Positions 8,543-17,495 of a stretch of 19,043 bases of DNA are shown here, one piece after another. Source of the stretch: Acetobacteraceae bacterium (lineage in GTDB: Bacteria; Pseudomonadota; Alphaproteobacteria; Acetobacterales; Acetobacteraceae); contig DNXO01000163.1 in the NCBI GenBank assembly GCA_003506895.1, forward strand, positions 1 to 19,043, given 5' to 3'. A model generated the notes under the pieces. That model was not told the origin of the DNA, ran no database searches, and saw only the letters and a program-made list of their open reading frames with translations. The translations under genes and the position numbers were made by a program. Numbering within the stretch: the stretch's first letter is position 1; every line of letters starts with the position of its first letter.

Positions 8543-9490
8543 ATGAAACGCCTGCTGCTGGCCGACCGGGTCAAGGGAAGGGCCGACAGCTTCCTGGCCC
8601 CACTGATACCGGCCCTGGAACAACACTACGAAACCCGCTTCATCGCCGCCGGCCCCGGCGCCGAACTGGCGGAGGCCATCGCCTGGGCTGATATCGTCTG
8701 GTTGGAATGGTGCTGGGACCACGCCGTCTGGGCCACGCGGGACATACTGCCGCCGGGAAAGCCCTGCCTTGTCCGCCTGCATTCGATTGAGGCGCTGCAG
8801 ACCAACTATCCCGAACGCATGAATTGGTCCCGTGTCAGTCAGGTGATCACCGTGGGTGACGATATCAGGGACATCCTACTCCCGATGATCCCTGACGCCG
8901 TTCCGATCCAGGTGGTCCCGAACGGCATCGACACCACCCGCTTTCGTCCGGGAACGCCCAACCCTTACCGCATCGGCTGGGTCGGCCACCTGGAGCCAAA
9001 GAAGAACCCGATGCTAATGATGCAGATCGCGCATCGCCTGCACCAGCAGGACCCTCGCTTCAGTTTTCATGTCGCCGGCGCCTTCACCGACCTTCGCACC
9101 GCCCGCTACCTCCGTCAGATGCAGGCCATGCTCGGGATGGCGGGAACCGTTTGGTTTGACGGCCATGTGGCGGACATGCCGGCTTGGTACGCCGACAAGG
9201 GCATTCTGCTATCGACATCGATGTACGAAAGCTTCGGCATGAACATCGGTGAGGCGATGGCGACAGGCGCATTTCCCGTCGTCCATGCTTTTCCCGGTGC
9301 CGACCGGCTATGGCCGACCGAGTGCCTTTTCGCGTCGGTTGACGAGGCTATCGCGCTGATCCAAGCCGCCCGCCCCGGTCTGTATTGTGATTGGGTCTCT
9401 CAGCGCTACGGCCTTGACCGTCAGGTCAGGACCGTTCTGGACCTCTTGCGTCAAATGCAGCCAAGCAGGATTTCGGCGCATCCAGATTAG
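8543..9490 (+). CDS. Glycosyltransferase family 4 (group 1)
   Basis: A GT-B-fold glycosyltransferase of 315 residues that probably transfers a sugar from a nucleotide-sugar to a glycan or lipid acceptor, cytoplasmic or peripheral at the membrane. The hinge segment VVPNGID is at about 124-130, and the start of the C-terminal domain is YRIGWVGHLEPKKNP. The donor-binding pattern STSMYESFGMNIGEAMATG at about 224-242 carries the conserved EX7E pair. The frame opens at 8528, but the ATG at 8543 is preceded by GAGGGG at seven bases and gives the usual MKRLLLADRV start. The last 65 bp overlap tail-to-tail with the methyltransferase gene on the other strand. No other polysaccharide genes are nearby, so donor and acceptor are unknown. 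Somewhat short for the family but apparently complete. Confidence 0.85.
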   Translation: MKRLLLADRVKGRADSFLAPLIPALEQHYETRFIAAGPGAELAEAIAWADIVWLEWCWDHAVWATRDILPPGKPCLVRLHSIEALQTNYPERMNWSRVSQVITVGDDIRDILLPMIPDAVPIQVVPNGIDTTRFRPGTPNPYRIGWVGHLEPKKNPMLMMQIAHRLHQQDPRFSFHVAGAFTDLRTARYLRQMQAMLGMAGTVWFDGHVADMPAWYADKGILLSTSMYESFGMNIGEAMATGAFPVVHAFPGADRLWPTECLFASVDEAIALIQAARPGLYCDWVSQRYGLDRQVRTVLDLLRQMQPSRISAHPD

Positions 9491-12400
9491 ACTTGTGGCT
9501 GAAGTCGGCCAGCAGATGTTCATACTGCCCGCGATCCAGACCGTAGGCGCGCGCCACCACGGCATCGATCGCAGCGCGATCCGGTGAGTCGTAACCACTC
9601 CGGCCGCACGAAATACGCAACGCGGCCGAGGCCAGGAACTTCCGCTCATTCGCGGTGAAATCGGGGACAGGCAGGGCGTTTAGCAGATAGAGACTCAGAT
9701 GCGTCGCGGCTTTCAGCCGCACCAACCAGTCAAACGGAAACGAATTGAACACCGCGCACAGGACCAGCGAATCCATGATGTCGCGCGCCCACGGCGCCTT
9801 CTCCACCGTGGCGGTATGACCAAACACCGTGCCCGGCGGCGCGATACAGGCGATCATTGTCCGTTCGTCGTTGGACCGGGCGATATCCCGAAATACCAGG
9901 CGGGAATGCGTCGCCGCCTCCGCGACATTGGGTTTCAGGGCCGCCGGCGCCACGCTGTAGCGAGGCTTCGAGTCCCAGGAATCCGTGTATTGATGGATCG
10001 TCTTGCCCTCGTGCAGCACCAGCGACGCGGCACCCGCAGGTTGAAAGTGACCGGAGTCCGCCGTCATGTGCAGGTCGTTGCCGAAGCGGATATGACGTTC
10101 GATGCACCAGTCTCCAAGCCGGTCGGGGCATGCGAACATGGTTTCCGCGATCCCCAGACCGCCGGTGCCGCGTAGCTCCAGCGGAGTCAGGTTCGAACCG
10201 CCGGTTCGTTCCAAAAATGCCAGGTCATAATTCATGATTTTGTCCTTATCCGTCGCATCCTCGATGCGTTCCAAATAAAAGCCGCAGCGTAATGCCCGTG
10301 TCGGACCCGGTCGTTGGGCCACGATCAGGTCGAACTTGAAGCGGCTATCGATATCGAAAATTCGCCGACGATTTTCGAACGACAGGCACCACCGCAGATC
10401 GGCCTCTTGAAAATACAGGCGGCGAATTCCGGTCGTCCCCTCGTTGGCATGGAACGCCGAGGGCAGCAGCACACCGATGGAACCATCCGCTGCCGTCAGG
10501 TCCATATTGCGTTCCGCGAACAATCGGAACAGATCCAGGCTGCCGCCCGTCGTCTCCGCACCCGCGCGAACCCGTTGGTGGCGGTAAAGCCGTCCAGCGA
10601 TCCGCTTTGTCCGTTCGAAGGCCGAGCGATAGGCCTCGAACGCGGCGGCCACGCCCGGCCGAGCCAGTGTCGCCTGTTCAATGGCGGCTCGCTCGGCTCT
10701 GGCGCGTGCGTCAAGGATGGTGGGGTCGTAGTCTGCAACGAAGTCCTTGGTGTTCGGCAGCACGACATCCCAGGGGGGATTGCCGAGCACGACCGAGAAC
10801 CCCTGGGGAAAGACCTCGGGGAACGTCAGGTCCCAGGCGACGGCGTCGATTTCCAGCAGAGGGGTTTGGCTGTCGGTCAGTGTCGCCGGCCAGGACCCGG
10901 TGTCCGCGACATGCCGTGCCAAGCCCAACCAGATGTCGTCGCTGTCCCTGCCGCGCAGCATCGCCGCGCCCGACCAGGCGCATGCCAGCATCCGCAATGG
11001 GTACAACAGGGCGTCCAGCCGGTCTTTGGCCGCCTGTTTGATGGTCAGATCGGCAATGTCCCGGCCAATCGACAGATTGAGTTCCCGGACCAGCCCCCGC
11101 GCCTCACGCAGGCTGGCCTCCAGCCGCTCCGCCACGCCCCGGGCAAGCAGGGGATCGAGAGCGCCCCCTGTGACCGGCAATGTCGCCAACGATGCGAAGA
11201 ACGGGCCTGTCAGTGCATCGCCGTGTATCAGCCGGTGGTCGAGAAAGGTCAGTGGCAAGCCTTCGGCGTAGGATTCCAGCCACAGCGACAGCTTTGCCAG
11301 CTCGACCGCCAACTTGTTGCGATCGCATCCGTACAGACAGTGGACGGCCACGAGTCGCCGACAGATCGCCCGCGCCCGGGCTTCGGAGTAGCCCCGGCTG
11401 GGAAGATACGCGGCGAGAGTCTGATCCGGGTCCGGCAGTGCCGCGATACGGTCGTGCAACCCCAGTTCGTCGCACCGGCGACAGGCATCCAGCAGCGCCT
11501 CGCCCAGATGGCGGCAGGCCTCGACCAGGAAATGGCCGCTTCCGGTTGCCGGATCGATGATGGTCATCGTCAAAAGGCGGGCAGGGTGCGGATCGTGCGG
11601 CGGACTCAGTTCGGCGATCTTCGGGTCCAGGGTTTCCCGGACCAGGAAGCGGACAAATGGATGCGGCGTATAGAACGACCCGGACGCCTTGCGGCCCGTG
11701 CCGCTACGCAGGAAGAATTGTCCGGGTTCGATGTCCGGTGGCTGGCAGGTGGCCGAAACCACGAATTCGGTCTTGGCCCGGCGCATCCGGGTCAGTGGTT
11801 CGGTGGCGATCCCCGGCTCCTGCTCCAGCAACCCTTCATAGATACCGCCGAGGTCTTCGACATCCAGTGAGCCGTAATGAACCCTCGCACGCTCGCCCTT
11901 TGCTGAGACGATCCACATCAAGCGGTCGAGCAGGATGGCCACCGCGCGGTCACCCCAGACCAACCGGTCAAGCGCCGGGGTCGTATCGGGCCCGAACAAC
12001 GCCCCGCCGAGTGGTTCGATATGCAACTCGCTGCAACGGAGCCCATTTTGGAAGATTTCGAATAGCTGGCGCAGCCCGCTTTCCAGCATGTGGGCGGTAT
12101 CGTGCGCCTGATCCAAATGCCTGCGTACCAATGCGCCCAGGGCGCGGTTCGGCGACAGCGACTCACGCCAGAGTCTGGTGGAGGCAAAGCTGAAGCCGAC
12201 GCCAGCGCCCGCGGGACTCTCCAGCTTCAGGATGAACAGCAGGCGATAGACCAAAACCAGGCCCTCCCGCCAAAGCGTCCCCGGGTCGATTGTTGCCCGA
12301 TCTGGAAGCGCATTGATGAAGCCCACGATCGCGTCTTTGGCCTGCCGCCTCAGTTCGGTTGTGACCCTGGTTTGGTGTAACCGTGCGGCATCCAGAACCG

Positions 12401-12944
12401 ACGGCAACCGGGGCAATCCGTCCGCGCCCGCGAGCGCCTTCAGAAAGCGGAACGAATCCGGGGCCTCTGTTGCCTGTCGCCACCCGCCTAGTCCGATCGA
12501 GAGGTGACTGTCCGAGCGGGAGGGATCGCTGAACAGCAGGCGGATGATTTCGCCATTGGTCAGCAGACCAGCACGCTCGCCCGTTGCCAGAAGTACGCGC
12601 TGGGCGACACGGGTTGGGCTGGATCGATGCGCGCGGGTGGATCGATCCGAGCCGTCGAGGTCGATATCGCCGGGAACGATCCAGGCACGCAATCGCTCGC
12701 TGCCGAGGGTTGGCAAAATCCAGCCGCCATCTTCCTCGCCTTCGCGCGTGGTGACGGTGTCCTGACACACCGGCCGGCCGTAGCCAAAGGCGGTGGCCAG
12801 CTTCGAAATTCGTAGTGATCCGCTCAGTGCTTTCCATGACGCATCGGGGGCTTGCGGCAGGCGGACGGCATCGGGCAGGCCGTCGCGCAGAAACGACTCG
12901 GTCATGGCCGGTCCAGCCAGTTCGCAATCGCGCAAGTCCAGCAT
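9426..12944 (-). CDS. Eco57I-like N6-adenine DNA methyltransferase, DrmMI-like
   Basis: A large (1172-residue) DNA methyltransferase predicted to use S-adenosylmethionine to methylate adenine. The region before the catalytic core has SGSFYTPHPFVRFLV at 421-435, followed by SAM-binding motif I DPATGSGHFLVEA at 464-476. YGCDRNKLAVELAKLSLWL at about 538-556 is typical of the Eco57I/PglX group. DLTFPEVFPQGFSVVLGNPPW ends in the catalytic NPPW at 722-725. Residues 780-1150 look like a target-recognition region. No PD-(D/E)XK or HKD nuclease motif is evident in the N-terminal 360 residues, so it may methylate without cutting. Its ATG shares one base with the stop of the helicase gene (TGATG), indicating coupling. 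In class 1 DISARM, DrmMI accompanies DrmD in this way. Orphan Eco57I-type methylases or BREX PglX are alternatives. The C-terminal 21 codons overlap the glycosyltransferase gene. Confidence 0.85.
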   Translation of the reverse strand: MLDLRDCELAGPAMTESFLRDGLPDAVRLPQAPDASWKALSGSLRISKLATAFGYGRPVCQDTVTTREGEEDGGWILPTLGSERLRAWIVPGDIDLDGSDRSTRAHRSSPTRVAQRVLLATGERAGLLTNGEIIRLLFSDPSRSDSHLSIGLGGWRQATEAPDSFRFLKALAGADGLPRLPSVLDAARLHQTRVTTELRRQAKDAIVGFINALPDRATIDPGTLWREGLVLVYRLLFILKLESPAGAGVGFSFASTRLWRESLSPNRALGALVRRHLDQAHDTAHMLESGLRQLFEIFQNGLRCSELHIEPLGGALFGPDTTPALDRLVWGDRAVAILLDRLMWIVSAKGERARVHYGSLDVEDLGGIYEGLLEQEPGIATEPLTRMRRAKTEFVVSATCQPPDIEPGQFFLRSGTGRKASGSFYTPHPFVRFLVRETLDPKIAELSPPHDPHPARLLTMTIIDPATGSGHFLVEACRHLGEALLDACRRCDELGLHDRIAALPDPDQTLAAYLPSRGYSEARARAICRRLVAVHCLYGCDRNKLAVELAKLSLWLESYAEGLPLTFLDHRLIHGDALTGPFFASLATLPVTGGALDPLLARGVAERLEASLREARGLVRELNLSIGRDIADLTIKQAAKDRLDALLYPLRMLACAWSGAAMLRGRDSDDIWLGLARHVADTGSWPATLTDSQTPLLEIDAVAWDLTFPEVFPQGFSVVLGNPPWDVVLPNTKDFVADYDPTILDARARAERAAIEQATLARPGVAAAFEAYRSAFERTKRIAGRLYRHQRVRAGAETTGGSLDLFRLFAERNMDLTAADGSIGVLLPSAFHANEGTTGIRRLYFQEADLRWCLSFENRRRIFDIDSRFKFDLIVAQRPGPTRALRCGFYLERIEDATDKDKIMNYDLAFLERTGGSNLTPLELRGTGGLGIAETMFACPDRLGDWCIERHIRFGNDLHMTADSGHFQPAGAASLVLHEGKTIHQYTDSWDSKPRYSVAPAALKPNVAEAATHSRLVFRDIARSNDERTMIACIAPPGTVFGHTATVEKAPWARDIMDSLVLCAVFNSFPFDWLVRLKAATHLSLYLLNALPVPDFTANERKFLASAALRISCGRSGYDSPDRAAIDAVVARAYGLDRGQYEHLLADFSHKSNLDAPKSCLAAFDARGPERS

Positions 12945-15808
12945 CAGGGGATCAGCATCAACAGGCCCAGCGTTCGCAGCACTGGCCGAGGAAATGGGGC
13001 GGGTGTGTCTTTGAAGCGCGCAAGGGCGTCGGCGGCCTCCCGCCGTCGCGATACGGGCACCTCCGGGTCAGCGGCGAAGTCCGCGAGCCGTTGCTGGGGT
13101 TCCAGGCCATGGCGCCAATCATGGGCTGGCGGTTCAGGGTCGAACAGATCTCCGGCCCACCGCTGGACCGGCCCGCACAGTTCGGTTGCCCTGCGGGTGA
13201 GCCACGCGCGTACCGCGACATCGCGGCGAGCGACCCGATCATGGTAGAGCCCGCTGGCCTCTTCGCCGATCTTCTCTGCCAGTGACGCGGCGTGCCGTCG
13301 GGACGCCTCCATCGCATCCGGCGCCCACGAGGCAAATGTATGCCGCCATAGCTCATCAGTTGAAGCGGGTTCGCCGCTCAGCCATGTGGCCACGTCCTGC
13401 TCCTGGATCGATCCATCCGGGAACAGCCGAAGCGCGAAGACCGAACGGAACAGCGACCCTGCCTCGACGGCGTATGTCATCAGCAACGAAACCGCATGAC
13501 CTTGTATGGCACTCACCCGGCCTGTTCGTACCGAGGCAATCGCGCGCTGGACCAGCGGATGCGAACGTCCGGGATAAGTCGTGCAACCGCCCTGGCTATT
13601 GGGGTCGTCCGTCAGCCGCACGACCCCGCGGGCCGGGTCGAAGCCCGGCAGTCCGTCGAGTTCTCGCGCCCAGGCAGGGGGGACGCGATAGCTGTCTCCG
13701 TCCGGTGTCAGTACTGAACGCACGAACGCACCCAGGTCGATATCGGAGCGCGATTGCGGCGTTGGCGTGCCGAGGCCTTCGCCGCCGGAGAGCCAACCAT
13801 GCCGCACGGCCATGTGGTCGAAGCTCTGGAATGCGCGGTCGATCTCTCGCAGCAAGTCGCGATAGGCGTCGCTGTCGGTATCTTCGGCGGCCAGATCCAG
13901 GGAATGCACCAGGCGGGGCAATGAACTGAACAGGTCTTCGGCGAAACCGAACAGCGGTTCATGTAAACTGGCCGGATGGGCGCTGACGCCCAGCGTGTTC
14001 GGCATGAACGACAAACAGGACCGCGCCTTTTCATATTTCGCGATCAGCCGCAGCAGCAGGCGTTCCTCGAACGTTCCGGCCAGGAACAGATACCGGATCT
14101 CCGGGTCGTTGCGCTGCCCATAGCGATCGATCCGGCCGTTACGCTGTTCCAGTCGGTTCGGGTTGTAAGGCAGGTCCAGATGGATGAGGTGAAAGCATCG
14201 CTGATGAAGGTTCAGTCCTTCGGCCAGGGAGTCCGTGCTGACCAGCACGATGCCGTCTTCTTCCGCGCATCGTTCGGTCGCCCGTGTCCTGTCAGCCTCT
14301 GAATCGGCACCACTGATAGTCAGCACCGATCCGCCGATTCCCTCAAGCGCCGCCACGGCCGCGCGCTGGCTGTCCGCATATTCCGTATAGACGAGGACAT
14401 TGGCGTTCGGGTGATGCAGCCGGATCAACCGGATTTCAAGGACCAGCGCCGCCAGCTTGGGATCATGCGCCTCGGCGATGCCACCCAGCCGTATCAGTTC
14501 ATCCAGGTCATCGGCGGTTCCGTCGAGGTTGGCGGCCATTTCCTCGGCCTCCAGTTCGGCGATCTCCGCTTCTTCGTCGGTAGCGAGAACGCCGAAGCGC
14601 GCCATCTTGCGCCGGTATGCCCGCAGCGCCCTCTGTCGCTCTTTCGCCGGTTCCGTGCCGTAACGATCCGCGACGACCCGCAAGGTCGCGAGGCACGCCG
14701 CGATGGTTGACATCGATCGCTTGAGCAGGCTGACAAAGGCCAGCGCATCGGTTAGCCCGGTCTTGTCCCGGCATCGCTGGAGGCGGGGCATCACCAATGC
14801 TGACAGCGCTTTATGGAATGCCTGGACGGGTTCGGTGCCGGTTACGTCAACCCGCACCGGCACGACAATTCGCTCGCGGAACAGTGGGGCGCCGGATGGC
14901 GTGCGGATATGGGATTTCAGCCGCCGTATGACATGCCGTCGATACGCGTTGCCGATCAGACGGCCCTCATGATCGACCAAACTCGGATCGAGCAGCACCA
15001 TCAGCGATGCGAAATGCGGGTCATACCCATCGTGCGGAGTCGCCGTCAGAAGCAGCAAGCCGTCGCTTTTGGCGCTGAGAACCTCGGCCAGAACGCGCCG
15101 CTGGTTCTGCTCGCCGACGCAGTGATGCGCCTCGTCGATGATAACCAGATCCCACGAAGCGCGTTCCAGCTCCGCCAGCACGCGGTCCTGCTTGGCGAAG
15201 TCCATCGAGGTCAGGCACAAGGCCGTTGCGTCGAACGGATTGCCGCCCAGTTCCAGGCCGCGCCGAGCTTCGCGGAGGCTGGCACTGTCAGCGATGAGGG
15301 TGAAGCGCAGGCCGAAGCGATATCGCATCTCCTGTTCCCATTGCCTTAACAGTGGGCCGGGGGGACAAACGATCAGGATGCGATGCGCGCGGCGGCGGAC
15401 CAGAAGTTCCGCGGCAATCAGTCCGGCCTGGACGGTTTTCCCCAGGCCGACCCCGTCTGCCAGCAACAATCTAGGCCGGACCATATCCAACGCCCGCAGC
15501 AAGGGAACGCGCTGATAGGCCTCGATCGCGACCCGTCCGGGCGGCACGGGTTCACCTGGGATCTGCTCCAGCAACCGCGCGATGTGATACCGCCGCCAGT
15601 CTTCGAGCGATCCCGCCTCGTCCGGCCGAGGTTCTGTTTGCAGCACTGACAGCGGTTCGGCGGGATACAGTACGTCCCATTCCAGCCCGGCCAGATCGCC
15701 GCCCGAACAGGCCAGCCGGACCCGTTGCTGAGGGCCCAGCGACTCCACTTCGGTCACATCCCACTCCAGGCCACGGGCCGCGACCTTGATCCCAACCGAG
15801 ACTTCCAT
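12944..15808 (-). CDS. SNF2-family helicase, DISARM DrmD-like
   Basis: A 954-residue superfamily 2 ATPase expected to translocate on DNA in phage defence. The motifs are complete. QRVPLLRALDMV is a Q-motif-like region, and Walker A ADGVGLGKT has its lysine at about 124. DEAH follows at 225-228 and TATPHDG at 255-261. Motif V (STDSLAEGLNLH) is near 525 and motif VI (EQRNGRIDRYGQ) near 554-565. RNGRIDR and LFLAGTFEERLL are characteristic of the SNF2/RapA-like group. The C-terminal third has no domain I recognise and no visible nuclease motif. The frame extends to 15943, but the ATG at 15808 follows a GGA-containing leader, begins MEVSVGIKV and avoids overlapping the divergent SDR gene. It is coupled to the methyltransferase by a one-base overlap. 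DrmD is the best family fit; other SNF2 helicases of restriction loci are possible. Confidence 0.83.
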   Translation of the reverse strand: MEVSVGIKVAARGLEWDVTEVESLGPQQRVRLACSGGDLAGLEWDVLYPAEPLSVLQTEPRPDEAGSLEDWRRYHIARLLEQIPGEPVPPGRVAIEAYQRVPLLRALDMVRPRLLLADGVGLGKTVQAGLIAAELLVRRRAHRILIVCPPGPLLRQWEQEMRYRFGLRFTLIADSASLREARRGLELGGNPFDATALCLTSMDFAKQDRVLAELERASWDLVIIDEAHHCVGEQNQRRVLAEVLSAKSDGLLLLTATPHDGYDPHFASLMVLLDPSLVDHEGRLIGNAYRRHVIRRLKSHIRTPSGAPLFRERIVVPVRVDVTGTEPVQAFHKALSALVMPRLQRCRDKTGLTDALAFVSLLKRSMSTIAACLATLRVVADRYGTEPAKERQRALRAYRRKMARFGVLATDEEAEIAELEAEEMAANLDGTADDLDELIRLGGIAEAHDPKLAALVLEIRLIRLHHPNANVLVYTEYADSQRAAVAALEGIGGSVLTISGADSEADRTRATERCAEEDGIVLVSTDSLAEGLNLHQRCFHLIHLDLPYNPNRLEQRNGRIDRYGQRNDPEIRYLFLAGTFEERLLLRLIAKYEKARSCLSFMPNTLGVSAHPASLHEPLFGFAEDLFSSLPRLVHSLDLAAEDTDSDAYRDLLREIDRAFQSFDHMAVRHGWLSGGEGLGTPTPQSRSDIDLGAFVRSVLTPDGDSYRVPPAWARELDGLPGFDPARGVVRLTDDPNSQGGCTTYPGRSHPLVQRAIASVRTGRVSAIQGHAVSLLMTYAVEAGSLFRSVFALRLFPDGSIQEQDVATWLSGEPASTDELWRHTFASWAPDAMEASRRHAASLAEKIGEEASGLYHDRVARRDVAVRAWLTRRATELCGPVQRWAGDLFDPEPPAHDWRHGLEPQQRLADFAADPEVPVSRRREAADALARFKDTPAPFPRPVLRTLGLLMLIP

Positions 15809-15885
15809 GCAGGTTCCATGTCGAAACGCGGACACGAAACCACGAGAAAGTTGATAAACTCTTAACGCCGCGCGGGAGGATGCAG

Positions 15886-16677
15886 ATGATCGCGTTAAAT
15901 GATAGGTTTGCCGGGAAGGTGGCTGTTGTGACCGGGGCCGCATCCGGTATCGGTCTGGCTATCGCCAAACGCCTGCTGATGGAGGGTGCCAAGGTCGTGG
16001 GGTCCGACCAGAACCCGATTGCCGATCTGGGCGAAAATTTCGTTGGAATGATCGGCGATGTGACCAAAGAGTCCGCAGCCGAAGTGCTCGTCGCCACCGC
16101 GGTGGACCGTTTCGGCGCCGTCGATGCCGCGTTCAACGTCGCTGGGGGGTCGCGCCCTGGCTACATCGTCGATCTGACGGAATCGGACTGGGATTTCACA
16201 GTCGATCTGTGCCTGAAGTCCGTCTTCCTCGGCATGAAGCATCAGGCGCGGCAGATGATGCGCCAGGGTGCCGGATCGATCGTCAACATTGCCTCGTTGA
16301 ACGCTCATGTCCCGATGCATGCCGGGTCCGCCTACGTGGCAGCCAAAGCGGGGGTGGAACTGCTGTCGCGGAACGGGGCACTGGAGTTTGCCGAATTTGG
16401 AATACGCGTAAACGCCATTCTGCCTGGCTTGGTGCAGACCAATCTGACTCGCCGCCACTTCGATAACCCCGACGCGCTTGCCGCGTTCGAAAAGCGTATC
16501 CCGATGGGTCGTCCGGCTCAGCCCGAGGAAATCGCCGCCCCGGCGCTCTATCTCGCCAGTGACGACGCCACTTACGTCAACGGTGCCAGCTTGCTGGTCG
16601 ATGGCGCCTGGGCGGTCAGCGGCTACCCCGACATGAGACCCTTCCGCGGCCCTATGGGTTGGAACCAGAGGACATAA
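15886..16677 (+). CDS. Short-chain dehydrogenase/reductase (SDR)
   Basis: An NAD(P)-dependent oxidoreductase of the classical SDR family, 263 residues, cytoplasmic. The cofactor loop TGAASGIG is at 16-23. NVAGG near 85 stands where NNAG is usual. The catalytic Ser137 lies in NIASLN, with Tyr150 and Lys154 in SAYVAAK. LPGLVQTNLT and the C-terminal YVNGASLLVDGA are typical of the family. The Asn that normally completes the N-S-Y-K tetrad, before LK(G/S)VFLG, is Cys here (DLCLKSVFLG). I chose the ATG at 15886 rather than 15880 because GGGAGGA then sits five bases upstream. The gene is divergent from the helicase across 77 bp and ends two bases before the enoyl-CoA hydratase gene, so they form an operon. 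Substrate unknown, perhaps a hydroxyacyl-CoA or related alcohol. Confidence 0.88.
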   Translation: MIALNDRFAGKVAVVTGAASGIGLAIAKRLLMEGAKVVGSDQNPIADLGENFVGMIGDVTKESAAEVLVATAVDRFGAVDAAFNVAGGSRPGYIVDLTESDWDFTVDLCLKSVFLGMKHQARQMMRQGAGSIVNIASLNAHVPMHAGSAYVAAKAGVELLSRNGALEFAEFGIRVNAILPGLVQTNLTRRHFDNPDALAAFEKRIPMGRPAQPEEIAAPALYLASDDATYVNGASLLVDGAWAVSGYPDMRPFRGPMGWNQRT

Positions 16678-16679
16678 GC

Positions 16680-17453
16680 ATGACCATCAAAATACGTCGC
16701 GACCGCAAGGGTGCCGTCGCCACCGTTTCCATCGACAATGCCGCCCGGCTGAACTGCCTGGGGCTCGCGCAAATCACGGCGTTCATCGACGCGGTGTCCG
16801 GTCTGGCCGACGATCCCGCCCTGCGCGTGCTGGTGGTCACTGGCGAGGGCGATCGCGCCTTCATGGGCGGTGCCAACCTGCATGAACTGGCCGAACTGAA
16901 CCCATCCAAGGCACGCGATTTCCTCACGTTGATTCACCGCATGTGCAAGGTGCTGCGCGACCTTCCGGTTCCGGTCATCGCTCGGGTCAACGGGTTCTGC
17001 CTCGGTGCGGGGCTGGAGGTGATGGCCGCCTGTGACATGCATATCGCCAGCGACAACGCGATGTTCGGCATGCCGGAGGTGAAAATCGGCCTGCCGTCGG
17101 TGGTGGAGGCGGCGCTGCTGCCGCAACTGGTCGGCTGGGGCCGAACAAAACTGTTGCTCTATACCGGCGACAACATCGATGCCCGCACGGCGCTCGAATG
17201 GGGTTTGGTGGAGAAAGTCGTGCCGCACGCGGATCTGGACGCGGCGCTTGGACACTGGCTGGACTCGATCGTGGAATCCGGCCCGAAGGCGATCAGACTG
17301 CAAAAGGAACTGATCCGCGAATGGGAAGCGATGCCGGTCAATGACGCGATCGAGGCCGGTATCCGCTGCATGTATCGGGCGTATCAGACCGATGAACCAA
17401 CCCGCATGGTGGGTGAGGCGGTGCAGCGGTTGAGGGCGCGCAAGCGCACCTGA
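16680..17453 (+). CDS. Enoyl-CoA hydratase/isomerase family protein
   Basis: A crotonase-fold enzyme of 257 residues, probably adding water to a 2-enoyl-CoA or doing a related acyl-CoA reaction in the cytoplasm. The first oxyanion-hole segment is DRAFMGGANL at about 58-67. The second is GFCLGAGLEVMAACD at about 105-119, with Glu113 in the first catalytic position. Glu133 in FGMPEVKIGLPS fills the second. Both glutamates of true hydratases are therefore present, which favours hydratase over isomerase or decarboxylase. The frame opens slightly upstream, but the ATG at 16680 follows AGAGGA at good spacing and lies two bases after the SDR stop. A GC-rich hairpin follows the stop. Pairing with an SDR suggests consecutive hydration and oxidation steps on an acyl-CoA, which is inference. 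Confidence 0.9.
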   Translation: MTIKIRRDRKGAVATVSIDNAARLNCLGLAQITAFIDAVSGLADDPALRVLVVTGEGDRAFMGGANLHELAELNPSKARDFLTLIHRMCKVLRDLPVPVIARVNGFCLGAGLEVMAACDMHIASDNAMFGMPEVKIGLPSVVEAALLPQLVGWGRTKLLLYTGDNIDARTALEWGLVEKVVPHADLDAALGHWLDSIVESGPKAIRLQKELIREWEAMPVNDAIEAGIRCMYRAYQTDEPTRMVGEAVQRLRARKRT

Positions 17454-17458
17454 GGGTC

Positions 17459-17483
17459 GGGGCCCGGACGCGCGCCGGGCCCC
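17459..17483. terminator. GC-rich hairpin between convergent genes
   Basis: GGGGCCCGG at 17459-17467 and CCGGGCCCC at 17475-17483 form a perfect nine-base-pair stem around a seven-base loop. It lies in the 42-bp gap between the enoyl-CoA hydratase stop and the convergent RraA-like stop, where it could serve both strands. There is no T-run on either side, so it is not a textbook intrinsic terminator. It may block 3' exonucleases or need Rho. Confidence 0.55.
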
Positions 17484-17495
17484 TGCTGCATCGGA

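Noticed and set aside
10314..11870. 518-codon plus-strand open frame opposite the methyltransferase gene
   Set aside because: Rich in Gln, Arg and Gly with no domain pattern, and exactly antisense to a gene with all catalytic motifs. A shadow of third-position GC bias.
9426..12944. Methyltransferase as a fused type IIG or type ISP restriction enzyme
   Set aside because: The N-terminal region shows no PD-(D/E)XK motif I can find and the helicase is a separate protein. A degenerate nuclease cannot be excluded without a structure-based search.
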